Below, piece by piece: positions 15,495 to 23,531 of a stretch of DNA of 64,000 nucleotides. The translations under genes and the position numbers were made by a program. The DNA is taken from the NCBI RefSeq assembly GCF_032970905.1, contig NZ_JAWJZA010000002.1; one strand, written 5' to 3'. This stretch comes from Veillonella absiana (lineage in GTDB: Bacteria > Bacillota > Negativicutes > Veillonellales > Veillonellaceae). Numbering within the stretch: the first letter of the stretch is position 1; the number at the start of each line of letters is the position of its first letter. Under the pieces are notes generated by a model. The model saw only the letters and a list, made by a program, of their open reading frames with translations, had not been told where the DNA came from and searched no databases.

Positions 15495-17690
15495 ATGGAA
15501 CAGACATATGTATTAAAGAATCTTTGCTGTGCGAATTGCGCGGCTAAAATTTCAGATCGTGTCAGCAAATTAGAGGGTATCGAGACGGCTGATTTCACCT
15601 TGGCGACGCAACAATTCAAGGTTACTGGCGTGATTAATGATGTATCTATGCTAGGTCAACAAATTCAAGACATCTGTGATGTTGTGGAAGAAGGCGTCGT
15701 GGTAGAGGTGTATAAACGGACCCCGAAAAAACGCTTGGCAGCAGTAACCGAATGTGGATGCTGTGGCGGCCATGATCATGCACATGGCGATGACCACGGT
15801 CACGATCACGGCCTTGAACATGCAGGTGGTGATAAATCAGGTTTAGTGATTGTGGCGGGCCTTGCCTTTATGGCCTTTGAATTATTGACCACCTTTGTGC
15901 CTTCCTTGTCGTTACCGGAACCAGTAGAATTGGCCTTGTTCGGAATCGCTTATATTTTCTTGGCATTCCCAGTGCTTCGTACAGCCGGCAAAAATATTTT
16001 AAAAGGTGAAATCTTCGACGAAAACTTTTTGATGTCCATAGCTACATTGGGCGCCATTGCTATTGGATCTATTACCGAGGCCGTAGGCGTTATGTTATTC
16101 TATCGTATCGGTGTTTATTTCGAAGAACGCGCTACGGAACGCAGCCGTACAGAAATTTTAAACGCTATCGATATGCGTCCCCAAGAGGTACGTGTCGTAG
16201 GGACGGATGGTGCCGTAACGATTGCCAATCCTGAGGACGTAGCGGTTGGTCAAATCATTGAGGTTCGCGCGGGCGATTCCATTCCTTTGGATGGTACAGT
16301 CGTTGAAGGTACAACACGAATCAATACAGCACCTGTGACAGGTGAGCCCGTGCCTGTGAAAGCAGAACCTGGCACGGAATTATTATCTGGCTGTATCAAT
16401 GAAAATAGCCGCATTACTATGCGCGTAGATAAACCACTGGATGAATCCATGGTTACAAAAATTCTTGATGCTGTAGAAAATGCAGCATCCTCTAAACCTA
16501 AAATTGACCGATTCATTACACGTTTTGCCAAGGTGTACACACCAATCGTGGTATTCTTGGCCTTGGCTGTAGCCATTATTCCATCCCTCATCACAGGGGA
16601 ATGGGAAAAATGGATTTACACAGCCCTCACTTTCCTTGTAATTTCCTGTCCATGTGCGTTAGTGCTTAGTGTACCATTGGCCTTCTTCTCTGGAATTGGT
16701 AATGCCTCTAAACAAGGCATCTTGTTGAAAGGTGGCCGCGTTATCGAGGCGTTGGCTAATATTACAGCGGTAGCCATGGATAAAACAGGCACTATTACAA
16801 CTGGTGAGTTCAAGGTTGTGGATGTGGCTACTAGCAGTACCGCTGTTACTACTGTAGACGTATTGCGCCTTGCTGGTGCTGTAGAAATTTCTTCTAGCCA
16901 TCCAATCGCTAATAGCATTATGGCCGAGACAGATGCACAATACATTCCTGTTACACGAGCTGAATCCATTCAAGAATTCGCTGGTGAAGGTCTCGTGGGT
17001 ACCCTTGTTGGTGAAAGCCTCGGCAACCAGGTGCTCGTAGGTAATCGTCGCTTGATGGATCGCTACGAAGTGCGAAATTATCCTAATGATGTTAACGAAT
17101 ATGGTACAGAGGTTCTTGTTGCAGTAGACGGCTATTATGTTGGTCGTATTGTGATTGCCGATACACCTCGTCATGATTCAGCGAAGGCTATTCATCGCCT
17201 CAATGATATGGGGATTCAAACCGTTATGCTCACTGGCGATGGTGAGGCAAGTGCTCAATTTATCGCTAAATCTACTGGTGTTAGTGCTGTGAAAGCTCAA
17301 TTATTGCCACAAGATAAATTATCTGCCGTTACAGATATCCGCAAGGAGTATGGTCCAACCATGTTCGTTGGTGATGGTATCAACGATGCTCCAGTACTTG
17401 CTGGCGCTGATGTAGGTAGTGCTATGGGTAGTGGCGCTGATGCGGCTATCGAAGCGGCCGATGTTGTGTTCATGAGACCATCCTTGGAATCCGTTGCTAA
17501 GGTGTTGAACCTTTCAAAAGCGACTGTGTCGATTGCATGGCAAAATGTAATCTTTGCCATCGCTGTAAAAATCCTAATCATGGGACTGGGCCTTGCAGGC
17601 TATGCCTCTATGTGGTGGGCTGTATTTGGAGATACAGGTGTTTCCATCCTTTGTATTTTGAATTCTGTGAGAATTTTTTATAAGAAGTAA
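15495..17690 (+). CDS. zntA: Heavy-metal P1B-type ATPase (Zn/Cd/Pb exporter type)
   Basis: A 731-residue ATP-driven metal exporter. The N-terminal heavy-metal domain has LCCANCAAKI (about 9-18), a CxxC binding site. A CGCC plus His/Asp-rich stretch (about 90-115) probably binds zinc. Six to eight membrane helices carry the CPC metal-transport motif (SCPCALV near 383). The phosphorylation site DKTGT is near 428, SSHPIA near 465 and GDGINDAP near 626. CPC, a single CCXXC-like domain and the His-rich loop fit the Zn/Cd/Pb subgroup rather than copper, but selectivity is inferred. The upstream operator-like palindrome suggests metal induction. Confidence 0.9.
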   Translation: MEQTYVLKNLCCANCAAKISDRVSKLEGIETADFTLATQQFKVTGVINDVSMLGQQIQDICDVVEEGVVVEVYKRTPKKRLAAVTECGCCGGHDHAHGDDHGHDHGLEHAGGDKSGLVIVAGLAFMAFELLTTFVPSLSLPEPVELALFGIAYIFLAFPVLRTAGKNILKGEIFDENFLMSIATLGAIAIGSITEAVGVMLFYRIGVYFEERATERSRTEILNAIDMRPQEVRVVGTDGAVTIANPEDVAVGQIIEVRAGDSIPLDGTVVEGTTRINTAPVTGEPVPVKAEPGTELLSGCINENSRITMRVDKPLDESMVTKILDAVENAASSKPKIDRFITRFAKVYTPIVVFLALAVAIIPSLITGEWEKWIYTALTFLVISCPCALVLSVPLAFFSGIGNASKQGILLKGGRVIEALANITAVAMDKTGTITTGEFKVVDVATSSTAVTTVDVLRLAGAVEISSSHPIANSIMAETDAQYIPVTRAESIQEFAGEGLVGTLVGESLGNQVLVGNRRLMDRYEVRNYPNDVNEYGTEVLVAVDGYYVGRIVIADTPRHDSAKAIHRLNDMGIQTVMLTGDGEASAQFIAKSTGVSAVKAQLLPQDKLSAVTDIRKEYGPTMFVGDGINDAPVLAGADVGSAMGSGADAAIEAADVVFMRPSLESVAKVLNLSKATVSIAWQNVIFAIAVKILIMGLGLAGYASMWWAVFGDTGVSILCILNSVRIFYKK

Positions 17691-17792
17691 ATTGGAAAAA
17701 CAAACTGAACAATCAAATAGTAAAATTAACTAGTCAAATAGCTAGTAAAATAATTAGTGAAAATAAATAGTTAATTTGGATAGTCTTTTATA

Positions 17793-17833
17793 GGTACCTT
17801 TCTTGCTAACACTGTAGTAAGAAAGGTACTTTT
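17793..17833 (+). terminator. Terminator upstream of apt
   Basis: GGTACCTTTCTTGCTA pairs with TAGTAAGAAAGGTAC (one G-T pair), then a TTTT run; it ends the ATPase transcript. Confidence 0.8.
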
Positions 17834-17837
17834 ATTA

Positions 17838-17866
17838 TTGAGAGAAGGTACAACAGCTCGTATAAT
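17838..17866 (+). promoter_or_regulatory. Promoter of apt
   Basis: TTGAGA (17838-17843) - 17 bp - TATAAT (17861-17866), directly after the terminator and 32 bases before the apt ATG. Confidence 0.65.
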
Positions 17867-17898
17867 AGAGATAGAATATATTACATAAGGAGTTTCCC

Positions 17899-18429
17899 AT
17901 GAATCAAGTAGAACAAGATCAAATAAAATCATTAATCAGAAGTATCCCTGATTTTCCAGAGGCAGGTGTTGTATTCCGAGATATTACGACAGCCTTGAAA
18001 GATGCTGAGGGATTACGTATTATTATGGATGATTTTGTAGAGCGTTATAAAGATAAGCATATTGATTACGTACTGGGTGCAGATGCGCGGGGCTTTATCT
18101 TTGGGGCCGCACTAGCATATGCTATTGGTGCAGGATTTGTGCCTGCACGTAAACCAGGTAAATTACCGGCAGAGACCGTTAGCGTGTCCTATGATCTCGA
18201 ATATGGCAGTAATAGCATAGAGGTCCATAAGGATGCTTTCACCAAAGGGGATAATGTACTAGTGATTGATGATTTGTTAGCCACTGGTGGCACGGCCAAG
18301 GCCATGACAGAATTGGTAGAGGCCTTGGGGGCTCATGTTTATGAACTGGCATTTATGATTGAGTTAGCCGATTTAGGTGGACGAGATATTTTGAAAGAAT
18401 ATGATGTCTATTCTCAATTAAAATATTGA
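17899..18429 (+). CDS. apt: Adenine phosphoribosyltransferase
   Basis: A 176-residue enzyme that salvages adenine with PRPP to make AMP in the cytoplasm. The N-terminal block has IRSIPDFPEAGVVFRDITT (about 13-31) and the GADARGFIFG segment near 54-63, both typical of APT. The PRPP-binding motif VLVIDDLLATGGTAKAM lies near 121-137. Length is normal for the family. It has its own promoter and an AAGGAG site before the ATG. The 3' end is partly echoed about 30 bases downstream (TGATGTGTATTCTCAATT near 18461-18478). Confidence 0.96.
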   Translation: MNQVEQDQIKSLIRSIPDFPEAGVVFRDITTALKDAEGLRIIMDDFVERYKDKHIDYVLGADARGFIFGAALAYAIGAGFVPARKPGKLPAETVSVSYDLEYGSNSIEVHKDAFTKGDNVLVIDDLLATGGTAKAMTELVEALGAHVYELAFMIELADLGGRDILKEYDVYSQLKY

Positions 18430-18581
18430 GATGTGGTGTATGAAAAGGTAATAAAGGTTTTGATGTGTATTCTCAATTTTGTGAGTTATTATTTTGGAAA
18501 TGCACATATGAGAAAGAATTTCACATAGACCTTGTTTTCAATTTGTTCTATAAAATCTCGGTAAAGTTTTGAAATATCATA

Positions 18582-18609
18582 TTGATATTTTTAAATATAG
18601 TGTTATAAT
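18582..18609 (+). promoter_or_regulatory. Promoter of the ferritin gene
   Basis: TTGATA (18582-18587) - 16 bp - TATAAT (18604-18609), about 90 bases before the ATG. No clear Fur or PerR box was recognised. Confidence 0.55.
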
Positions 18610-18698
18610 GAGAATAGATAAAGTTTTATATATTCTTTTAAGAGCAAGTATTCTTAATATTTCTAAAAATTGATTTTTAGAGAAACGAGGTAATTATA

Positions 18699-19184
18699 AT
18701 GAACAGTAAAATTGCAGCAGCTTTAAATGAACAAGTTATTTTTGAATTTAATGCATCCTATCTATATTTGGCAATGTCCATCGCTATGGCAGATGCTAAG
18801 ATGAATGGTTATGCAGCTTGGTTGCAAGCACAGTACCAAGAAGAATTAGATCATGCTCATAAATTTATTACATACTTACAAGATTGTGATCAAACAATCA
18901 CTCTTGGGGATATTAAAGGTGAAGCTTGCCAATTGGACAACCCACTTGAAGTAGCGAAAGCTGTATTGGCTCATGAACAAATGATTACATCTAAAATTCA
19001 TGCACTATATGGTTTGGCACAAGAAGAAAAAGATTATGCAACAGTTGAATTCTTGAGCTGGTTCGTGAAAGAACAAGTGGAAGAAGAAGCGAGTGCTCGT
19101 GGTATTATCGATCAATTCACATTCGCTGGCGACAGCAAATCTTCTCAATTGTTTGTTGATGCAAAATTGGGTCAAAGACAATAA
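18699..19184 (+). CDS. ftnA: Ferritin (bacterial non-heme)
   Basis: A 161-residue ferritin that oxidises Fe(II) and stores it in a 24-subunit shell, also protecting against oxygen. Ferroxidase-centre candidates are visible: Glu in VIFEFNASYLYL (about 14-25), EELDHAHKF (about 48-56), Glu in LAHEQMI near 93, and VKEQVEEEAS near 125-134. Length and the four-helix pattern fit bacterial FtnA rather than bacterioferritin; the haem-ligand Met is not apparent. A GAGGT site precedes the ATG and a good terminator follows, so the gene is monocistronic. Confidence 0.94.
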   Translation: MNSKIAAALNEQVIFEFNASYLYLAMSIAMADAKMNGYAAWLQAQYQEELDHAHKFITYLQDCDQTITLGDIKGEACQLDNPLEVAKAVLAHEQMITSKIHALYGLAQEEKDYATVEFLSWFVKEQVEEEASARGIIDQFTFAGDSKSSQLFVDAKLGQRQ

Positions 19185-19226
19185 AATCTTGACGGCCTAT
19201 GGGGTTACTTGATTAATACAATATAT

Positions 19227-19270
19227 AAACGCTCTCATGATACCTTTAGGGTAGAGTGAGAGCGTTTTTA
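19227..19270 (+). terminator. Terminator after ferritin
   Basis: ACGCTCTCA (19229-19237) pairs with TGAGAGCGT (19257-19265), then a T run. Confidence 0.8.
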
Positions 19271-19510
19271 GTTGGTTGATTATTGTGTTTTAGTGATGGG
19301 GGTATGGGGTTATTTTGTGTCAAGAGTTTTGGGTAATATGATTGGAGGCATTGTAAAATGTCTACAGTGAATGTAAATTTTAATGAAAATAGTTTTTCTT
19401 TCACCCTTTGAGGGGTAGTAAATAGCTCCTAAATAGTATATAATTTTAGAGATGAAATACGTAAAATAACGCATAATAACAGATAATGAGTCACAGAGAG
19501 GAGGGATAGC

Positions 19511-20464
19511 ATGCTGACGGTATATAAACACATTGATGAAGAATTAGTTGCCGATGCTACCGTATCAGATGCCACAAAAGGATCATGGGTAAATTTGGTG
19601 AACCCAGACCCCGATGAGCTATCCCTTATTAATATTTTGACAGAAATCCCTACAGACGTGCTCAAGACTGCTCTCGATATGGAAGAACGTTCTCACGTGG
19701 AGTTAGAGGATAATTATATATTTGTTGTTATTAATATTCCGGCCATTCGCGGTACGGATATGTATGATACAGTACCGCTTGGTATATTCTTAACGCCAGA
19801 TTTCTTTATTACTATATGTTTAGAGGAATCAGAGGTTCTATATCCATTTATTAATAATCAAGTTTCTACGTTCTATACGTTCAAGAAAACTAGATTTTTA
19901 TTCCAAATTTTGTATAGAACAGCTATTTTGTTCTTGCGCTATTTGCAACAAATCAATCGTCGTACTGATGATATCGAAGTGCAATTGCGCCATACAACAA
20001 AGAATAAGGACTTCTTCCAATTGTTAGAATTGCAGAAATCCATGACATACTTTAGCTCCGCATTGCGTACAAATGGTACCGTAATGGAACGGTTACTTCG
20101 CATGCGCGGCCATAGTACTTATACACGTCTATTAAAGATGTATGAAGAGGACGAGGACTTGCTTGAGGACGTAATCATCGAAAACAAACAGGCCATCGAG
20201 ATGGTTGAGATGTACTCCAATATCTTGATGAATATGATGAACGCCTTTACGTCCATTATTTCCAATAACCTTAATATGGTGATGAAAATGTTGGCAGCCT
20301 TAACAATTACCTTGGCTGTACCGACTATCATCTTTAGCTTGTGGGGGACAAATGTGGCCTTGCCATTCCAGGATAATCCGCATGGATTCTGGATCATTGT
20401 TCTTATTTCCATCGTAGCGTCTATCATTGCTATTATCGGCATGTGGAAAAAGGATTTGTTCTAA
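19511..20464 (+). CDS. corA: CorA-family divalent cation transporter with GTN in place of GMN
   Basis: A 317-residue CorA-family protein: a cytoplasmic N-terminal domain, a long charged helix (about 135-250) and two C-terminal membrane helices (about 258-282 and 292-312). In CorA channels the first helix ends with a conserved GMN signature forming the Mg selectivity filter; here it reads LWGTNVALPF (near 276-285), a Met-to-Thr change. The basic end KKDLF is typical. It probably carries Mg2+ or another divalent ion, but the variant motif makes the substrate uncertain. GAGAGGAGG precedes the ATG. I saw no M-box riboswitch upstream. Confidence 0.85.
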   Translation: MLTVYKHIDEELVADATVSDATKGSWVNLVNPDPDELSLINILTEIPTDVLKTALDMEERSHVELEDNYIFVVINIPAIRGTDMYDTVPLGIFLTPDFFITICLEESEVLYPFINNQVSTFYTFKKTRFLFQILYRTAILFLRYLQQINRRTDDIEVQLRHTTKNKDFFQLLELQKSMTYFSSALRTNGTVMERLLRMRGHSTYTRLLKMYEEDEDLLEDVIIENKQAIEMVEMYSNILMNMMNAFTSIISNNLNMVMKMLAALTITLAVPTIIFSLWGTNVALPFQDNPHGFWIIVLISIVASIIAIIGMWKKDLF

Positions 20465-20570
20465 ATTAGATGGGCCTTCATTGGCTAATTTAGTCGTATT
20501 TTACAGTGAACTAATTTGGTGACTATCGATTGGGTGAAAGTTAGTTATCAACATTTCGAAATTCTACACC

Positions 20571-20600
20571 TTGCGTATATACGGGATTTTTTGATATAAT
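20571..20600 (+). promoter_or_regulatory. Promoter of tRNA-Ser
   Basis: TTGCGT (20571-20576) - 18 bp - TATAAT (20595-20600), 11 bases before the mature 5' end. Confidence 0.55.
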
Positions 20601-20611
20601 TAATCCGCTAT

Positions 20612-20700
20612 GGAGAGGTGTCCGAGTGGTTTAAGGAGCTGGTCTTGAAAACCAGTGACTCCGCAAGGGGCCGTGGGTTCGAATCCCACCCTCTCCGCCA
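20612..20700 (+). tRNA. tRNA-Ser (anticodon UGA)
   Basis: A complete class II cloverleaf of 89 bases including an encoded CCA. The acceptor stem GGAGAGG pairs with CCTCTCC, and the anticodon stem CTGGT/ACCAG encloses loop CTTGAAA with anticodon TGA at 20646-20648. The long variable arm (GACTCCGCAAGGGGC region) is as expected for serine, and the T loop is GGTTCGAATCC. It reads UCA and possibly other UCN codons. Confidence 0.97.
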
Positions 20701-21097
20701 CTAACTCTTAACTAAATAAAATAGCTGCGTAATGCTCTGAGTTCAGTTAAAATCTGACTTCGGGGCATTCCTTAATATTCGCATTACAACGCATTAGTGA
20801 GAAAATTTGCCCTATTTTTGCCTATTGGAATTTTAGGGTAGCTATTCGTGACGTTTGTTTAATTTAACAATAACATCTTGCTTTGCTGTTAGACGTGAAG
20901 ACAAAGCAGGTCGTGCAAATAGTGATAGATTTATACGTTTAAATATATGTAAATTTAAAATACCCCGTCTCCAGACAATGTGTTGAAGGTGGGGTATTTG
21001 TGTTATAGTTTTTGTATCATGGCTGCAGTATGAATTTGAGCGTTATAGGTTAATCTTGTGCGTTAATAAGTATACTACTAGACCATTGTCATTTGAG
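20701..21097. other. Gene-free stretch after tRNA-Ser
   Basis: It contains an imperfect hairpin with G-T pairs (about 20731-20773) that may terminate the tRNA transcript, and the minus-strand terminator at 20958-20999. A minus-strand open frame (about 20845-20955, ending NKRHE then stop) looks like a possible gene tail but has no start and no recognisable family. Confidence 0.35.
20958..20999 (-). terminator. Terminator of the secreted-protein gene
   Basis: AAATACCCC (20958-20966) pairs with GGGGTATTT (20991-20999), lying downstream of the minus-strand gene at 21098; the T-rich tail on the minus strand is modest. Confidence 0.55.
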
Positions 21098-21586
21098 TTA
21101 ATAATGTCTTAAATTTGGATAGTAAGTTCCTGTCATGGTATGCCATCCAATTGAGAAACCGCCAATAGCGCTTTGCATATATCCGTAAGGGCTACTCAAA
21201 TCGACAGCTTTATAATTGCTTTTGCTGTAATCATATAAGTATGCTATATTCCAGGGGTCATCATAAACACGTATGAATACTTGTATAAATTCTTTAGTAT
21301 CTTTAGCTGGAACAACCCAGTCATTATTTCTATCAAGTACCAATCCAGAAACAGTTCTAACTGCAAAAACCACTCCTTTATTAGGTTGATCTAGTACTTT
21401 TACGGCTTTAGTATCAACATACGTCCCTACTCCCATATGTCCGTATGCGAGAGTATAATTCGGGTCTCCGTTTAAGTGTGGCGGGTAGGTGTAGGTATAT
21501 CCGCTAGCTGCTTGTACGGAAAACCCTACAAATGAGAAAATCCATAGTGCCAAAAAAGTTGTTAAGGATAAGAAAAACCGTTTCAT
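21098..21586 (-). CDS. Small secreted protein of unknown function
   Basis: A 162-residue protein with a clear Sec signal peptide (MKRFFLSLTTFLALWIFSFV, cleavage probably after VQAA near residue 27). The mature part is rich in Tyr, Gly and Asp with no cysteine, and I recognise no domain. A GGGGGATG-like ribosome site precedes the ATG. It lies in the low-complexity accessory patch after tRNA-Ser, beside a broken Abi gene. It might be periplasmic or surface-associated. Nothing further can be said about role. Confidence 0.6.
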   Translation of the reverse strand: MKRFFLSLTTFLALWIFSFVGFSVQAASGYTYTYPPHLNGDPNYTLAYGHMGVGTYVDTKAVKVLDQPNKGVVFAVRTVSGLVLDRNNDWVVPAKDTKEFIQVFIRVYDDPWNIAYLYDYSKSNYKAVDLSSPYGYMQSAIGGFSIGWHTMTGTYYPNLRHY

Positions 21587-21639
21587 TTTAACATCCCCCT
21601 TGTATTAAAATTACTGCTATTATTAAACGGTATAATTAT

Positions 21640-21960
21640 TTATTCGTTACTAACGTCATAAACTCCTTTACGAGATATTTGATTGATTAAATTTTGAGTT
21701 TTACGATTATTTTTCTGGTCCATTTTGAAATTATTATTACTAATATATTTTTTATGGTCGAGGCCGTACTTTTCTGAAAAGTGGTGGGCGATGGATGCTT
21801 TTAGTTTTTGCTCGAAATCAGTTAAATAGGGAAATAATAAATTTCTAAGCGTATTATCCGCTTTATCGATACAGGCTAATTCGTACATTGTGTCCAAACC
21901 TTGCCCGGTGAGCAGCAGAATTTGCTCATCGATGGATTGAAACGGTTTATCGTACAGCAT
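21640..21960 (-). pseudogene. Abi_2 (AbiD/AbiF-like) protein, internally deleted and truncated
   Basis: A 106-codon frame. It opens with the Abi_2 start signature KPFQSIDEQILLL (residues 5-17), then jumps directly to YELACIDKADNTLRNLLFPYL and FEQKLKASIAHHFSEKYG (about 26-67). In full-length members these match the helix after the NYYRLSGY block. About 40-45 residues, including that block, are missing, and the protein stops at 106 instead of about 300. AGGTG lies seven bases before the ATG. Abi_2 proteins mediate phage exclusion or RNA cleavage. This copy looks non-functional, unless the short form has a new role. Confidence 0.65.
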
Positions 21961-22100
21961 AGCAACACCTACATGAGGCTATTTGACGTGCTTAGACTTC
22001 AGAAAATTGATGGAAGATGTAGTTGAGGGGCTTTGCTTATTTGCGGTGTCTGTCGTATTTGTGGTTGCCGTCGTTGAAGATTCCGTCAAATTTTAACTAC

Positions 22101-22130
22101 AAAAAAGCCCATGCGCGAGCATGGGCTTTC
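22101..22130 (-). terminator. Strong terminator reading leftward
   Basis: AGCCCATGC (22106-22114), loop GCGA, GCATGGGCT (22119-22127), with a six-T run on the minus strand. It lies immediately downstream of the broken gene at 22137-22385. Confidence 0.85.
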
Positions 22131-22136
22131 ATCGTA

Positions 22137-22385
22137 CTATATGTTTTCTCTGATTTTTGGATCCTTTTTCATGTTAGCAATAGCTGTGGCTGTTTCCATA
22201 ACGCAAGCACCGGTGGTAGAGCGAATATATTCTACCGCATCTGAGTGCTGAAAACTGCTTTTGTTTAGCAAATTGAAACGTCTGGCGATTTCGAGGGCAT
22301 TATAATGTGAAATGGTCTGAATGCAGTAGTGATCTGTCTTTTCTATTTGGAGGTGCTGTTGTACAATGGTGCTATAGACGTGCTA
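22137..22385 (-). pseudogene. Remnant of an unknown gene (minus strand)
   Basis: An open frame of about 81 codons reading leftward to a TAG at 22137-22139, immediately upstream of a strong terminator. The product contains HYNALEIARRFNLLNKSS and ends METATAIANMKKDPKIRENI; it looks like genuine protein, but I recognise no family. There is no start codon near its beginning. The same frame is interrupted by a TAG at 22383-22385, flanked by a short duplication (ATTGTACAA occurs on both sides, about 27 bases apart). The frame resumes upstream as ANRLIDTSIVQ. This pattern suggests a decayed gene broken by a small duplication. Confidence 0.5.
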
Positions 22386-22487
22386 TTGTACAATGGAGGT
22401 ATCGATCAGCCGATTGGCTGGAGTGGTTTCTCAACTTGTATGTGTATAGGATAAATAGTTAGCATTATGGTGAAAGTCGGTGATGGC

Positions 22488-23090
22488 ATGCAATTACTTT
22501 GTTTTGGAGATAGTTTAACGAATGGCTATGATGTCCCTCGTGGCCTTGGTTGGGTTGAATTAGTGCAGAAGGAATTTCCAGATGTAGAAATTCAAAATCA
22601 TGGCATCGATGGAGATACATTACAAGGGATCTTGTATCGATTGGAACGAGTGAGTAGTTGTACAGGTAGTGCCAATAGTAAGGTGCCTTGCAGTGATGGT
22701 GTCGCGGTTAGGAGAGCTGAAAATAAACGTTATATTTTCCTTATGGGCGGGTCCAATGATATTCTTATGGGGAGAGATGAAACGTATTGTTTTAAGAAAA
22801 TGATAGAGCTCATCGCCTGTGCTCGTTCTAAAGGAGCTACACTGATAGTGGGACTGCCACCGCAAATCGATTTTGATATGGCTGGTCTCGATTTGATCAT
22901 GGTGCGATATATTGAATTACTTAAACAGTATTGTGCTGAACAACATATTGATACTATCGATTTTTACCGTGTAATCCATGATGCGGATATGCAAGGTAAA
23001 CTCGTATTTGCCGGAGACGTGCACCCTAATGAGCCAGGTTACGCATTGATGGCTGAGAAAGCAAAAAAGGTACTCGCGCGATTGTTGTAG
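22488..23090 (+). CDS. SGNH/GDSL-family hydrolase
   Basis: A 200-residue esterase/lipase of the SGNH superfamily. Block I is LCFGDSLTNGYDV with nucleophile Ser near residue 8, the Gly block is near 38 (GIDGDTLQG), the Asn block is MGGSNDILMG near 84-93, and block V is GDVHPNEPGY near 179-188, with catalytic Asp and His. No signal peptide, so probably cytoplasmic. Substrate unknown. ATG 22488 places FGDS four residues from the start, as usual; ATG 22467 is also in frame but has no ribosome site. The terminator stem begins inside the last codons. Confidence 0.85.
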   Translation: MQLLCFGDSLTNGYDVPRGLGWVELVQKEFPDVEIQNHGIDGDTLQGILYRLERVSSCTGSANSKVPCSDGVAVRRAENKRYIFLMGGSNDILMGRDETYCFKKMIELIACARSKGATLIVGLPPQIDFDMAGLDLIMVRYIELLKQYCAEQHIDTIDFYRVIHDADMQGKLVFAGDVHPNEPGYALMAEKAKKVLARLL

Positions 23091-23107
23091 TCGCGTGAGT
23101 ACCTTTT
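23064..23107. terminator. Bidirectional terminator between convergent genes
   Basis: AAAGGTACTCGCGCGA pairs with TCGCGTGAGTACCTTT, flanked by A and T runs; it overlaps the end of the SGNH gene and also serves the minus-strand gene at 23130. Confidence 0.85.
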
Positions 23108-23129
23108 TAAATGCCTTAATGCTTTACTA

Positions 23130-23492
23130 TTATTTTAATCGCTTATAGTCCGATATAAGTGAATAAATATCTTCCTTGGCAATTGATGTGCCCCATAATA
23201 GATAAGGGATTCCATAAAAGATTGTAATTAGGCTTAAATAATAAGGGCTAGATTCTTGAATACCCCAATAGGATAGAAGCGGAAATACAATACAGAAGGA
23301 ATAAAGCATAAGTATTACAAGGAAGCCCATGATTATAAAAATAGGTAGAATGATACCACCTAATATTATACCTATAATAATGGAAGCTAGAGGTGCTATC
23401 AATATCAAAAGCAAAGTGCTTAGTGCACGAAAACATAATGATATCCAACTGACACCATACGGTTTAGTTTTGCTAGGCGTAGTCGTAGTCAT
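23130..23492 (-). CDS. Small membrane protein of unknown function
   Basis: A 120-residue protein with about three hydrophobic segments (residues about 22-75 as two closely spaced helices and about 80-100) and a charged C-terminus (KEDIYSLISDYKRLK). There are no cysteines and no recognisable domain. I use ATG 23492, five bases after AGGTGG; a GTG at 23501 overlaps that site. It lies between convergent and co-directional unknowns and may share a transcript with the secreted-protein gene upstream on the same strand (23532-24662), 39 bases away. Confidence 0.55.
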   Translation of the reverse strand: MTTTTPSKTKPYGVSWISLCFRALSTLLLILIAPLASIIIGIILGGIILPIFIIMGFLVILMLYSFCIVFPLLSYWGIQESSPYYLSLITIFYGIPYLLWGTSIAKEDIYSLISDYKRLK

Positions 23493-23531
23493 AGTTTCCA
23501 CCTACCTTACTCGTAGCACTAATTTACTTTG

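Noticed and set aside
16250..17174. Long minus-strand open frames within the metal ATPase
   Set aside because: They lie wholly inside a complete, motif-bearing P-type ATPase and show no family or ribosome site.
19271..19510. M-box or other Mg leader upstream of the CorA-like gene
   Set aside because: The region is AT-rich and lacks the M-box pattern; only a weak TATAAT near 19439-19444 was seen.
20612..20700. Attachment-site duplication of the tRNA-Ser 3' end
   Set aside because: No second copy of the last 20 bases was found in the window, so no bounded integrated element is claimed.
20845..20999. A minus-strand integrase tail after tRNA-Ser
   Set aside because: A frame ending NKRHE-stop is open for about 50 codons but has no recognisable recombinase motif and crosses a terminator hairpin, so it was not called.
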